A stretch of DNA of 32,350 nt from contig JAUIIF010000002.1 of NCBI GenBank assembly GCA_030431945.1, positions 1 to 32,350 of the forward strand. The letters run 5' to 3'. Both the position numbers and the translations under genes were made by a program. Each line of letters starts with the position of its first letter. Within the stretch, counting starts at the first letter, position 1. Below are positions 9,573 through 19,667 of this stretch, piece after piece. The stretch comes from Bacteroidia bacterium (GTDB lineage Bacteria > Bacteroidota > Bacteroidia > Chitinophagales > Saprospiraceae). The notes under the pieces were generated by a model that saw only the letters and a program-made list of their open reading frames with translations, had not been told where the DNA came from and did not search any database.

Positions 9573-9748
9573 CGGATACTTTTTCCGCCTTGTTGCTCGT
9601 CAATACCCTGTATCCCGGCGTTTTCTGCTTTGCGCGTCAAAAAAAATCAACGCGGCAAATTTTCCTCTCTGAGGCCCTGGTGATGATCGGTCAAGTCATA
9701 AAGGCAAGCAAAAAGCACCCGTCCGGTGTGCGCTACGGTCTTTTCCTG

Positions 9749-9765
9749 GCACCTGCGGCCGCGCC
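9749..9765 (-). repeat. Copy A of dispersed element (exact 17-mer)
   Basis: Plus strand GCACCTGCGGCCGCGCC; intergenic, between convergent 8916..9572(+) and rnc(-). Confidence 0.8.
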
Positions 9766-9825
9766 CTATTGGTGGCGGAAGAAACCATGCCGTCGTCGGA
9801 TGGGCCCGGGCACTTTACGCCAACC

Positions 9826-10566
9826 TTATTTGGTCGGTACTGGTAGTCCCAAACCCTGCAATGCCCGGCGGCTGGCGATTTGCTCGGCGCTTTTCTTATT
9901 GAAGTCTTCGCCCACGGCCAGGCGGTTGCCATCCACCAGGACGGCCACCCGGAAACGATCCCGTTTATCCTGTTTAAACCGGCGCAGGATTTCATAATCC
10001 ACCCGCTGTCCGTTTTTCTGGCAATGCTCCAGCAGCTGGCTTTTGTAGTTGTCGTCGTAGGTTTCCAGGCCTTCCACATCTACGTAGTTGCGCAGCATTC
10101 TCCGCAGGACGAAGCGGGTAGTCAACGCATACCCCTGTTCTACGTACACTGCACCGACGAGGGCTTCCACCGCGTTGCCCAGCATGGACTTGGCGATTCT
10201 GGTGTTGTTGTAGGTGGAGAGTATTTCGTCCAGTCCCATGTTAAAGCCGATCTCATTGAGGCTTTTGCGCTTTACGATTTTCGACCTCATTTTGGTCAGA
10301 AATCCTTCGTCTTCCGTAGGGTATTTTTTATACAGGTATTCCGCGACAATGGTGCCGAGTACGGCATCACCCAGGTACTCGAGCCGTTCGTTGCTCTGCC
10401 CGCCATAGGGGGATGATTTTCCGTCGTTGCTACTCTTGTGGTGAAAAGCGAGCTTAAAGATCTGGAGATAAGCCGGCGTAAAGCCAAGCAGACGTCTCAG
10501 CCGGCGAACGAAGTCTTTCTCCGGAGATAGATAGAAATTATAAAAACGTCTGATCGCTTTGATCAC
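9826..10566 (-). CDS. rnc: Ribonuclease III
   Basis: NERLEYLGDAVLGTIVAEYLYKKYP signature; GNAVEALVGAVYVEQGY; C-terminal dsRBD-like tail. Confidence 0.95.
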   Translation of the reverse strand: MIKAIRRFYNFYLSPEKDFVRRLRRLLGFTPAYLQIFKLAFHHKSSNDGKSSPYGGQSNERLEYLGDAVLGTIVAEYLYKKYPTEDEGFLTKMRSKIVKRKSLNEIGFNMGLDEILSTYNNTRIAKSMLGNAVEALVGAVYVEQGYALTTRFVLRRMLRNYVDVEGLETYDDNYKSQLLEHCQKNGQRVDYEILRRFKQDKRDRFRVAVLVDGNRLAVGEDFNKKSAEQIASRRALQGLGLPVPTK

Positions 10567-10572
10567 AATTTC

Positions 10573-11844
10573 TTAGGGGTTGTAACGCTTGAAAATAGTG
10601 GCAGAATTATGTCCTCCAAACCCAAAGGTATTACTCAAGGCGACATTTACGGTTTTTTCAACTGACTTATTAAACGTCAGGTCGAGTTTCGGGTCAATGT
10701 CCGGGTCGTCCGTAAAGTGGTTAATGGTGGGCGGGATAAAATTGTGCTGGATGGCCAGGATACAGGCAACGGACTCAATGGCTGCTGCGGCGCCGAGCAA
10801 GTGGCCGGTCATGGATTTAGTAGAGCTGATATTCAGTCCGTACACGTCCTCGCCAAAGGCCAGTTTTATCGCCTTCAATTCGGCGGTATCTCCCAACGGG
10901 GTGGAAGTACCGTGGGTGTTGATGTAGTTGACCTGACCGGGGGTAAGGTCTGCGTACTTAAGCGCATTGATCATGGCCATCTTAGCGCCGGCCCCTTCCG
11001 GGTGCGGTGCTGAAATGTGGTAGGCATCCGAGCTGGCGGCATAGCCGGCTATTTCTGCCAGAATAGTAGCTCCGCGGGCCTGGGCGTGTTCCAGGCTTTC
11101 GAGCACAAGGGCACCGGCGCCCTCTCCCAGGACAAAACCATCGCGTTCCGCATCGTAGGGCCGTGAGGCCGTGGTGTAGTCATCGTTACGGGTGCTCAGT
11201 GCTTTCATACTGTTAAAGCCGCCGATTCCTACTTTGGTGACTACGGCTTCTGATCCGCCGGTCACCATAACGTCTGCACGTCCGAGGCGAATATCGTCCG
11301 CTGCCGCCGCGAGGGCGTGGCCACCGGAGGCACAGGCGCTGACGGTAGCATAGCTGGGGCCGCGCAGATTGTACTCCATACTTACGTAGCCGGCTCCCAT
11401 ATTGGCAATCATGCGGGGGATCATGAAGGGGTTATAGCGGGGGGTGCCGCTGCCTTTTTCGAAGATTTCGATCTCCTGCTCCAGGGAGCGGAGGCCACCG
11501 ATGCCGCTGGCCCAGATGCAGCCGGCGCGATCAGGATCCACGGCGACTTCTTTCTTCCCTTCTTCATTAACGGAGAGTAAGCCGGCCATTTCCAGTGCTT
11601 CGTCCGCCGTGTAGAGTGCCATGACGGTGTAACGGTCCTGGCGGCGGAGTGCCCGGGCATCCAGGCGGTCCGTAGGGTCCCAGTCCGTGACCTCACAAGC
11701 AAACTTAGTCTTGAAGAGCTCAGGATCAAATTGCGAAATGGGTTTGGCACCGCTGCGGCCAGCTTTGAGGCCGGCCAGGTATTCCGGGACGTTATTCCCG
11801 ATGGCGGTTAGTGCTCCGATACCGGTAACTACAACACGTTGCAT
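10573..11844 (-). CDS. fabF: Beta-ketoacyl-ACP synthase II
   Basis: RVVVTGIGALTAIGNN ... SACASGGHALAAAADDIRLGRADVMVTGGSEA ... NTHGTSTPLGD ... SMTGHLLGAAAAIE ... NTFGFGGHNSATIFKRY. Confidence 0.97.
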   Translation of the reverse strand: MQRVVVTGIGALTAIGNNVPEYLAGLKAGRSGAKPISQFDPELFKTKFACEVTDWDPTDRLDARALRRQDRYTVMALYTADEALEMAGLLSVNEEGKKEVAVDPDRAGCIWASGIGGLRSLEQEIEIFEKGSGTPRYNPFMIPRMIANMGAGYVSMEYNLRGPSYATVSACASGGHALAAAADDIRLGRADVMVTGGSEAVVTKVGIGGFNSMKALSTRNDDYTTASRPYDAERDGFVLGEGAGALVLESLEHAQARGATILAEIAGYAASSDAYHISAPHPEGAGAKMAMINALKYADLTPGQVNYINTHGTSTPLGDTAELKAIKLAFGEDVYGLNISSTKSMTGHLLGAAAAIESVACILAIQHNFIPPTINHFTDDPDIDPKLDLTFNKSVEKTVNVALSNTFGFGGHNSATIFKRYNP

Positions 11845-11862
11845 GGGCTTCGTTTTTTTGGT

Positions 11863-11882
11863 AGCGGTGCGGTAGCACCGCT
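11863..11882 (-). promoter_or_regulatory. Perfect 8-bp stem / 4-nt loop hairpin just upstream of fabF start
   Basis: AGCGGTGC-GGTA-GCACCGCT, about 20 nt before the fabF ATG on the minus strand. Confidence 0.5.
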
Positions 11883-11915
11883 GAGGTTTCCCGGCATCCA
11901 GCCGGGGTCACATAC

Positions 11916-11961
11916 AAAAACCGCCGCCCGTGGCTCGCAGAGCGGACACGTCGGGCGGCGG
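11916..11961 (-). terminator. Hairpin plus T-tract between acpP and fabF (terminator or attenuator)
   Basis: Minus strand CCGCCGCCCG...CGGGCGGCGG (10-bp perfect stem) followed by TTTTTG. Confidence 0.7.
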
Positions 11962-11982
11962 AAAGAAAGGGAACGGGAACAA

Positions 11983-12222
11983 TTACTTCTCCACGCTGCT
12001 TTCAAGGTAGGTAACAGCATGGCCGACGGTTTGGATATTCTCCGCCTGCTCGTCCGGGATGCTGATATCGAATTCTTTCTCGAATTCCATGATCAGTTCG
12101 ACAGTGTCAAGACTGTCGGCTCCCAGGTCGTTTTGGAAACTGGCCTCAGGGGTAACTTCAGCTTCGTCTACGCCGAGCTTGTCGACAATGATTTGTTTTA
12201 CTTTTTCCTCAATGCTAGCCAT
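11983..12222 (-). CDS. acpP: Acyl carrier protein
   Basis: 79 aa with [40 protein letters not shown] (phosphopantetheine DSL site). Confidence 0.97.
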   Translation of the reverse strand: MASIEEKVKQIIVDKLGVDEAEVTPEASFQNDLGADSLDTVELIMEFEKEFDISIPDEQAENIQTVGHAVTYLESSVEK

Positions 12223-12533
12223 AACTTATTGGCGTTTAATGAACAATTGCGGCGCAAAGTAAGCCAGCATGGCTAACTTACGCAAATCCAAATTGCTGCT
12301 GCAATTCGGAACCGCGGTGCAAACTTACAACAACATTACTAAGTAATTTGTGGACTTTTGCTGTAAACTATTCTCTCATCCCTCTCAAAAACCTAGTGTT
12401 TAGTAACAATTAGCCATTATTTCCCCCTTCGGAAAAGTGCTGAAAATTGACAAATCATACCGTTTAAATTGCCGGAACCGGGTGATTTAACCCCTTGAAA
12501 GTTAAAGGACTGAGTATTTGAGCTGGTACTCTT

Positions 12534-12541
12534 TATCTTTG
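12534..12541 (+). promoter_or_regulatory. Candidate -7 element TATCTTTG upstream of the 1721-aa surface protein
   Basis: Matches TAnnTTTG 52 nt before the ATG; no well-spaced -33 TTTG found. Confidence 0.35.
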
Positions 12542-12593
12542 GTATGTTTTTTATGTTTAAGCCGATTGGATCAGAACACTACGCCCAAATTTT

Positions 12594-15500
12594 ATGAAAG
12601 CGCATTTATTTTGTCTCGCGCTCTGTCTGGTCGGGGGTATTTTACTCGCTCAGACTGGTTCGACTCCCAAAAACGACCTGGAATTACACCGCATCTCCGG
12701 ACAGCCCTTCTGGCCATCTTCCGCGAAAATGCTTTGTGACCCCGCCACCAACCCGGTTTCCATCACCAGCTGTGATGGGGAAACCCCGATCAACGGAGAC
12801 AACAATCCCGAAGACGGTGCCTTTATGCAGTGGACCGCCACCGGCAGTTCGCTATACTACGTCAGAATCTACAGCCTGACGGATACTTTCGAAATTTTTC
12901 GAACTGATTTCACCGACCGCACCGTATTCAGCCCCAACGACCCGGACGGCACCACCCTTAATCAGGTTATTTTTGTCGGTGACAACATTACCAACAACTG
13001 CCTGCCCGAAGGATTCTACACCGTGCAGGTTTGGAGCGTACAGGACCTTGATGGTGATTTACTCCCCGACCGCGACCCGACCGGCGCCATCATCGGATGT
13101 TTTGTCGAATGTTCCTATGAATTCCGGCCATCCTGCGCCAGCAGTACCCTGCGTTTTTTTACCGTCGATGCCCGGGATATTGGCTGTAACGGGGTTGGGG
13201 GCTCCGTCCGCCTTTACGATTTCCGGACGGAAAACCTCTACTGTATCGATGTAGACGGCGGCGGCACCACCATTAATTGGACCGGCCCCAACAACTTTAC
13301 CAGCAACAGTACTTTTATTGACAACCTCGAACCAGGCATCTACAGTGTGGAAGTTATGGACCTGTACGGCTGTACCGCTTACTGGGCCCTGGATATTGTT
13401 GAAACGGACAATGTTGCCTTCGCTTGTTCAGTAGTAAGCGGGCCTACTACTTTAGGAGGGGCAGACGGCAGCGCCGGCATCAACATTACGGCGGGGCTCG
13501 GCGAATACAACCTTTACTGGGTCGGCCCCAATATGATCCGGGATTCCCTGCTGCGCATCAGTGACGGGGAAACCGTTATTCCCGATTTGCCCGCTGGCAC
13601 CTACACTTTTACCGTACGGGACCTGGAAAGCACGTGCGAGGAAGATTGCACCCTGGTTATTCCGGAACCTGACTGTTCGGACATTTCGGCAGCCATCATT
13701 GAGCTCCGCAATAGTGATTGCGACGGCAACCTCAACGGTCGCATTGCCATCACCTTTGCCGGAAACTTCATGCCTGACCTCATTTGGGAAGGCCCCGGAG
13801 TCGACGGGGTGGATACCACCGTAATTGAAAATCTCGGCCCCGGCACCTACATCTACACGGTCGCCGACGCACGCGGCTGTGGCGTTTCGGACACCATCAG
13901 GATTATTTCCGAACCCTCTTTCACCTTCAATTGCGGCGGCGTAGATGAAACGCTTCCATTTCTCGATGACGGCCGCATCGGCCTTACCCTCGCTGGCGGC
14001 ACCCCTCCATTTTTACTGAGCTACGTCGCCGTAGATCAGGCCGGAGACACTTTACCTCCGCTTAACGACCAAGTGGTAATGGATGGGGACACCATTCGCA
14101 ATTTGTCCGCAGGGGCCTACTTTTTGGAAATTACTGACCAAAGTGGATGCCAGCGGACTTGTATTGCGACTATCGGCGAAGCTAATTGCGACATCTTTCC
14201 CAATTGTACCCCCATCAACCCCGTCTCCATTAACGGGCTGGGGAGTGTCCTCCTCAATTTTGACAGTGGTCCGAACTGGTTCGTTACGGTTAGCGGTGCC
14301 AAGGACACCATTTTCACCACGACTGACCCCAATGTATTGCTGACGGATCTGCCCCAGGGGGATTATGCCGTGAGCGTCTACAATACTGAAGGATGTACGG
14401 GGAGTTGTACCTTTTCAATTATCCCCCCTCCCTGTACCCTGGCCGCAACGGCTACTGCTTCCGACCCGCAGTGTTTTAACGAAAACAGTGGCCGGATAGC
14501 CATCAATATTACCGGAGCAGGAAACAACCTTGTGGTGGACTGGAATGTCGACGCCTACGACGGCCGTTGGGTTGTCGGCAGCCTCCCCCCCGGAACCTAC
14601 CGGATTCATATTTCTGACGAAACACAGTGTCCACTTGACACCATTGTATTTACGCTGACCAACCCTGATCCATTTACGGTCAACCTGGCCCTGGCCAACC
14701 CCATACTATGTTTTGGAGACAGCACCGGAGCCATCCGGGCCACCACGATTGGCGGAGATGGTCCTTTCCGGTACGATTGGTCGGTGGATTCCCTTCCGGA
14801 CACCAGTTTAGTCAGCGGGCTTATTGCCGCTACCTATTCGCTGGCGGTAACGGATGCCAATGGCTGTGTTGCCCAGGATGACATCACTATCACCCAGCCT
14901 CCGCTCCTGAGTATGAGCTGTGCGGCCACGGCCGAATCGTTTGCCGGAGTGATGGACGGAACAATTTCAATCGGGAACGCAGGTGCAGAGAATGTGGTGA
15001 CGCTAAGCGGTGACCTTGGCAACTTCACGCTTACGGCCAATACGGATACTACTTTTACGGACCTGGGGCCAGGCACCTACAACCTGTTCATCACCGACAG
15101 CAACGGTTGTACTACCGAGTGTTCCGCGATTGTAAACCCGGGTCCCTGCCAGATTGGCCTGATGACCACCACTACGCAGCCGGACTGTGCGGATGCGCTC
15201 GGGTCGGCAACCGGCATACCGACGAATCCGTTTGGAGCCGTCCGCTACCAGTGGAGCAATGGAGATACACTGGCCACCGCAGATAGCCTGGCAGCAGGCA
15301 TTTACCGGCTTACCGTAGTTGATGCTTCCGGCTGTGAAGCTACCGGCAGGGTCGTCATCTCCCCCTTTACGGACATTCCTGCGGTGGGCGCAGCCACCGT
15401 TTCCGGTGTTTGCGATGACGGCTGTACGGACCTTCAGCTCAGCCTCGTCGGCACCCCTCCGTTTACCGTTGACTATGCTTACCGGGAGAATGGCGGTGCC

Positions 15501-17759
15501 GAATCTTTCAACAGTTTTATGCGCAACAGCTCTGGTACGGAGACAATCTGCCCCGGTGATCTGGGACTAACTTCTTTGGTCAACGTCTCCCTGCGGCTGG
15601 TAAACATAACCGACGGCAACGGCTGCCTTCGCCCCATTGACCGCCTGCTGCCCATCAACGTCTTCCCCCCCGCCGTCCGGCAACTAGATACCGTCCTTTG
15701 TCCTGGAGAGCGTATTAATTTATTCGGTGAAATATTCGATGCCAGCCGGCCGACGGGCCAGACCATTATCCCGATCCCATCCTCCAACGGCTGCGACAGT
15801 ACGGTGCTGGTCAATCTGCAATACTTTGCACCTGCGGTGAGCGCCCTGGATACTACCCTCTGCGTAGGCGAGCGATTCAGTTTTTTCGGCCAGGTTTTTA
15901 CGGCGAACCGCCGTTCCGGCCGGGTTTTACTCCCCATGCCTTCCAGTAATGGCTGCGACAGCATGGTGGATATTTCCATCAACTTTTTCCCCGTGGCAAC
16001 GGGGACTTTGGACACGACCCTATGCCCCCGGGAACGCTTAAACTACTTCGGTCAGGTTTTTCACGCCAACCGCACCTCTGGCCAGGTCACCATCCCCAAT
16101 GCAACGGTAAACGGCTGTGACAGCCTGGTTGATGTTTCCGTCACTTTCCGGGAAGACATTATTGGGACCGTAGACACTACAATTTGCGAATTTAGCCGCC
16201 TGAATTATTACGGTCAGTACTTTGATGCCAACCGGACGTCGGGAATGGTTCGCTTACCGATTCTCAGTGCTGCAGGTTGTGACAGTTCGGTGTTCGTACA
16301 GATCAGTCTACACGAATCATCGCCAGGGCGCTTGGATACCGCTGTTTGTGCGGGGGAAACGCTGCAGTTTGGAGACGTCTTTTTTGACGGGCCGGCAAAC
16401 AATGTACTCACCCAGTTGGATATTCCGGACCAGTATGGCTGCGACAGCCTGGTCTTTGTTACGCTCCGGGAAATTCCCCTGCCGATCATTGAGCTCTCCG
16501 GGGACGGCATTATTTGCCCGGGTGGAGAATTGGAAATGACCCTTACGTATGACGGGCCGGGCATCGGAACCGTGGTGCTTAGCTCCAACCCGAATGAGCG
16601 AATTTCGTTGGTTGCCGGAACAACCACCATCAGCCGCCCGGTGGCCGTTGGTGCCACCGTCAGCATCCTTCAGGTCATGAGTGGGGGGGACTGCCCGGCA
16701 ATTGGCATCGGAGAATTGCTGGTACGGGAAACGGACCTTGCGGTTAACATCGACGTGATTAGTGGAGACGCTGTATACGCCGTCAGCTGCGCAGACGGAG
16801 ACGATGGCGCCGTACTGGCCATTCCTTCCGGAGGGCTCCCCCCCTATACTTTTCAATGGAATACTGGCGGGCAAAATGCCGTCCTGCGTGATCTTCCGGC
16901 GGGCAACTACAATGTGCTGGTCACCAGTGCCCGCGGCTGCCAGGCCGCTGCCAGGGTAGGCCTGGAAGCACCAGAAGTACTTTTTGCCGTGACCAATGAG
17001 GTGGAGGCCAATTGCCTGGACACCCTTCCTTCACTTATTCTGAGGGACATTCAAGGGGGCATCAGTCCCTACCTGTTTCGGATCGGGGGCAATAATGCTT
17101 TCCTCCCGGTCGCCAACTTCCCCGACACCCTACGGTTGCCCGTAGGCAGGACGGTGCTGGAAATTGAGGACATTAACGGGTGCCGCCTGAGTGAAACTTT
17201 TAATTTTTCTCCCCCTCCGGAGCCCCAACTCGTCGCCACGCCTTCCCTCGCGGTGATCCCGGCGGGAGATAGTGTTCGCATTCAGCTTTTAACGAACCTT
17301 GACGTACAGGGATTCAGGCTTTTTCCCGGTCCGGACTCCCTGATCCCCAGCGATGTATTTTACGTGGCGCCGACGGATAATGCGCTGTACGAAATTACGG
17401 CCATGGATTCCTTCGGGTGCAGGGCGACAACCTTCGTTGAGGTAATAATCGACGACTTCGTTCCCATCTACACCCCTAATGTATTCACGCCTAACGGAGA
17501 TGGGGTGAACGATGTCTTCCGCCTGTTCGCCAGGCCTACAGTACTTGCTTTCAGTAACTTTTCCATTTTCAACCGCTGGGGAGGCAGGGTTTACTATCTG
17601 GAAGACACCATTGGGCCCAATGAACTGAACTGGGGATGGGATGGTTATGCCGAGAATGGAAAAATTCACGAACAGGATGTTTACATTTATACCGTTACCG
17701 TAGAGCTTGCAGACGGAAGAACGGTGGAAATTGCCGGCGATGTTTTATTACTTCGGTAA
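12594..17759 (+). CDS. Large secreted T9SS/gliding-motility-associated C-terminal domain surface protein with SprB-like repeats
   Basis: Signal peptide MKAHLFCLALCLVGGILLAQ; many 'LPAGTYTFTVRD..GC' repeats; C-terminus YTPNVFTPNGDGVNDVFRLF...FNRWGGRVYY...WGWDGYAENGKIHEQDVYIYTVTVEL (CHU_C type). Confidence 0.93.
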   Translation: MKAHLFCLALCLVGGILLAQTGSTPKNDLELHRISGQPFWPSSAKMLCDPATNPVSITSCDGETPINGDNNPEDGAFMQWTATGSSLYYVRIYSLTDTFEIFRTDFTDRTVFSPNDPDGTTLNQVIFVGDNITNNCLPEGFYTVQVWSVQDLDGDLLPDRDPTGAIIGCFVECSYEFRPSCASSTLRFFTVDARDIGCNGVGGSVRLYDFRTENLYCIDVDGGGTTINWTGPNNFTSNSTFIDNLEPGIYSVEVMDLYGCTAYWALDIVETDNVAFACSVVSGPTTLGGADGSAGINITAGLGEYNLYWVGPNMIRDSLLRISDGETVIPDLPAGTYTFTVRDLESTCEEDCTLVIPEPDCSDISAAIIELRNSDCDGNLNGRIAITFAGNFMPDLIWEGPGVDGVDTTVIENLGPGTYIYTVADARGCGVSDTIRIISEPSFTFNCGGVDETLPFLDDGRIGLTLAGGTPPFLLSYVAVDQAGDTLPPLNDQVVMDGDTIRNLSAGAYFLEITDQSGCQRTCIATIGEANCDIFPNCTPINPVSINGLGSVLLNFDSGPNWFVTVSGAKDTIFTTTDPNVLLTDLPQGDYAVSVYNTEGCTGSCTFSIIPPPCTLAATATASDPQCFNENSGRIAINITGAGNNLVVDWNVDAYDGRWVVGSLPPGTYRIHISDETQCPLDTIVFTLTNPDPFTVNLALANPILCFGDSTGAIRATTIGGDGPFRYDWSVDSLPDTSLVSGLIAATYSLAVTDANGCVAQDDITITQPPLLSMSCAATAESFAGVMDGTISIGNAGAENVVTLSGDLGNFTLTANTDTTFTDLGPGTYNLFITDSNGCTTECSAIVNPGPCQIGLMTTTTQPDCADALGSATGIPTNPFGAVRYQWSNGDTLATADSLAAGIYRLTVVDASGCEATGRVVISPFTDIPAVGAATVSGVCDDGCTDLQLSLVGTPPFTVDYAYRENGGAESFNSFMRNSSGTETICPGDLGLTSLVNVSLRLVNITDGNGCLRPIDRLLPINVFPPAVRQLDTVLCPGERINLFGEIFDASRPTGQTIIPIPSSNGCDSTVLVNLQYFAPAVSALDTTLCVGERFSFFGQVFTANRRSGRVLLPMPSSNGCDSMVDISINFFPVATGTLDTTLCPRERLNYFGQVFHANRTSGQVTIPNATVNGCDSLVDVSVTFREDIIGTVDTTICEFSRLNYYGQYFDANRTSGMVRLPILSAAGCDSSVFVQISLHESSPGRLDTAVCAGETLQFGDVFFDGPANNVLTQLDIPDQYGCDSLVFVTLREIPLPIIELSGDGIICPGGELEMTLTYDGPGIGTVVLSSNPNERISLVAGTTTISRPVAVGATVSILQVMSGGDCPAIGIGELLVRETDLAVNIDVISGDAVYAVSCADGDDGAVLAIPSGGLPPYTFQWNTGGQNAVLRDLPAGNYNVLVTSARGCQAAARVGLEAPEVLFAVTNEVEANCLDTLPSLILRDIQGGISPYLFRIGGNNAFLPVANFPDTLRLPVGRTVLEIEDINGCRLSETFNFSPPPEPQLVATPSLAVIPAGDSVRIQLLTNLDVQGFRLFPGPDSLIPSDVFYVAPTDNALYEITAMDSFGCRATTFVEVIIDDFVPIYTPNVFTPNGDGVNDVFRLFARPTVLAFSNFSIFNRWGGRVYYLEDTIGPNELNWGWDGYAENGKIHEQDVYIYTVTVELADGRTVEIAGDVLLLR
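15675..16475 (+). repeat. Five consecutive ~50-aa protein repeats (LDTTLCxGERxxxFGQVFxANRxSGxVxxPxxSxNGCDSxVxVxxxF)
   Basis: Five successive units in the translation of 12594..17759 sharing LDT.LC, the FG/YG...F.A.R core and NGCDS/AGCDS/YGCDS. Confidence 0.85.
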
Positions 17760-17898
17760 AGCTTAATTTACCCGAACTGCCTAAAAAAGTATTAAACTTT
17801 TGATTTTCCGGCTTAACAAAGCCAAAAAATGGGGTCAGTGAACAACGAATGCCTTACCCTTTCTCGTTATTCCCGACACTAACCTAGAGCACAGAGAC

Positions 17899-19344
17899 AT
17901 GATCAAGTACCTTTTCACCGCCCTATTATTTTTGTGCTGTCTTAGTACGAGCCAGGCAGCTATTACCCCGGAAGCGATCCTGGCGAAAGTAATGACTTCT
18001 TCCCCAGCCGATCAGGAAGATTACATTAAGCGCTACAAAAAAATCGCCATTCGGGAAATGGAGCGAACGGGTGTCCCCGCAAGCATTAAACTGGCACAGG
18101 GGCTTCTGGAGAGCGACTCGGGCAAGAGTAAACTTGCCCGCAGTGCCAATAATCATTTTGGTATCAAGTGCGGTAGCCAGTGGAATGGCGACACCTACTT
18201 CAAAGAGGACGACGACTATGATGAAAATGGTCGGCTGGTGAAGAGTTGTTTTCGTCAGTACCGCAACCCGGAAGCCAGCTTTGTTGCCCATTCAGAATTT
18301 TTGCGCGACCCCAATAAATCCTTTCGCTACGGTTTTCTCTTTCGCCTTGACCCCGCCGATTACCGCGCCTGGGCGGAAGGGCTCCGTCGTTCCGGATATG
18401 CCACCAACCCCAACTACCCGAACCTGCTGATTTCGCTAATTGAGCGGTATAATCTTAATCAATACGATCAGTCCAGTGTGGTGGTTGAAACTCCGGAAGT
18501 GGTTCTGGAGCCCGTAGAAGACCTGCAACGAGGCATTTTACGGACCAACGACGTCAGTTATTTCATTAATGACGCCCCCATCAGCGTCCAGGAAATTGCC
18601 CGTCAGGTAGACGTTAGTGTCGGGCGCTTGCTTGATTACAATGAAGGCCTGCGCCAGGAAAGTCAGCGTGTTGACACCGGTGATCGGGTCTACTTGCAGA
18701 AGAAGCGTAAATCCTACCGTGGGTACGAACAGTACCACGTAGTTGAGGAGGGCGAGAACCTCTACGATGTTGCCCAGCGCTACGCCCTGCGGCTTGATAA
18801 GTTGGCCAAGCGGAATCGCCTGCAGGAAAACAGCGACCCGGCTACTGGTGAAAAAATCAAACTTCGCGGCAGCAAGGTGAAAGACCCGATCCGCCTTGAA
18901 GGAGAGATAGACCCTGACGCCACCCTGGAGGATATCCCGACCGGAGATGACGGACGCATTATTGTTGACGACCCGACCTCGCCAACCACCCCACCTGATT
19001 TTCCGACGTCCCCGACCACCCCACGTCCACAGGTCCCAGGCCCGGGAACAACGACTCCGCCCACAACGACGAATCCCAACCCGGTCCCACAACCGACAAC
19101 GCCGCCTTCGACGACAACACCGCGCCCCGTTCCTCCGGTAGTAGTGCCCCCGCAGGTTACGAACCCGCCGAGCGTACCACCGAGCCAGCCGACCACCACT
19201 ACAGCACAATACCATACGGTAGTAGCGAAAGAGACCTTGTACGCCCTCAGCCGCCGGTACGGCCTGACGGTGGACGCCCTGAAGCAACTTAATGGCCTGA
19301 CGAGTAATACCATTTCCATTGGCCAACGACTCAGGGTCCGGTAG
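17899..19344 (+). CDS. Glucosaminidase (FlgJ/LytG-like) with LysM domains
   Basis: PASIKLAQGLLESDSGKSKLARSANNHFGIKCGSQWNGDTYFKEDDDYDENGRLVKSCFRQYRNPEASFVAHSEFL; LysM-like segments (YHVVEEGENLYDVAQRYAL, YHTVVAKETLYALSRRYGLTVDALKQLNGL) and Pro/Thr-rich linker. Confidence 0.93.
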   Translation: MIKYLFTALLFLCCLSTSQAAITPEAILAKVMTSSPADQEDYIKRYKKIAIREMERTGVPASIKLAQGLLESDSGKSKLARSANNHFGIKCGSQWNGDTYFKEDDDYDENGRLVKSCFRQYRNPEASFVAHSEFLRDPNKSFRYGFLFRLDPADYRAWAEGLRRSGYATNPNYPNLLISLIERYNLNQYDQSSVVVETPEVVLEPVEDLQRGILRTNDVSYFINDAPISVQEIARQVDVSVGRLLDYNEGLRQESQRVDTGDRVYLQKKRKSYRGYEQYHVVEEGENLYDVAQRYALRLDKLAKRNRLQENSDPATGEKIKLRGSKVKDPIRLEGEIDPDATLEDIPTGDDGRIIVDDPTSPTTPPDFPTSPTTPRPQVPGPGTTTPPTTTNPNPVPQPTTPPSTTTPRPVPPVVVPPQVTNPPSVPPSQPTTTTAQYHTVVAKETLYALSRRYGLTVDALKQLNGLTSNTISIGQRLRVR

Positions 19345-19667
19345 TACCCCCCCGGCATTACTGTTGTTTCCGCACGCAAGCGAAGATTAGGGTAGAGAAC
19401 GAGCGGCACAGATACGTGAGTCCTCCCGAGTTTTCACTGTGCTGTTTTAGCCCTGAGAAAACAAGTCAGCTCGTATCACCTCCCTGCCGGGGCAAAGTCA
19501 AAATTCGGTGTAACGCCTATTTGCGAGGGCGGGAGGTCGGTCTTCCGTAGCGAGGAGGGCTGCTTATACCCCTCATCTATGTTGTACAAGTGGTTATGCT
19601 CCCGAAAGAGGGGGTATGACGCTTTCGGAGGGAAGTAGCTACCTTAGCCACAACCAAAACATTTGTC

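Noticed and set aside
14994-15004. CGCAGGTGCAGAG in the large surface protein as another element copy
   Set aside because: Only about 9 core bases match and the context is ordinary coding sequence; probably chance.
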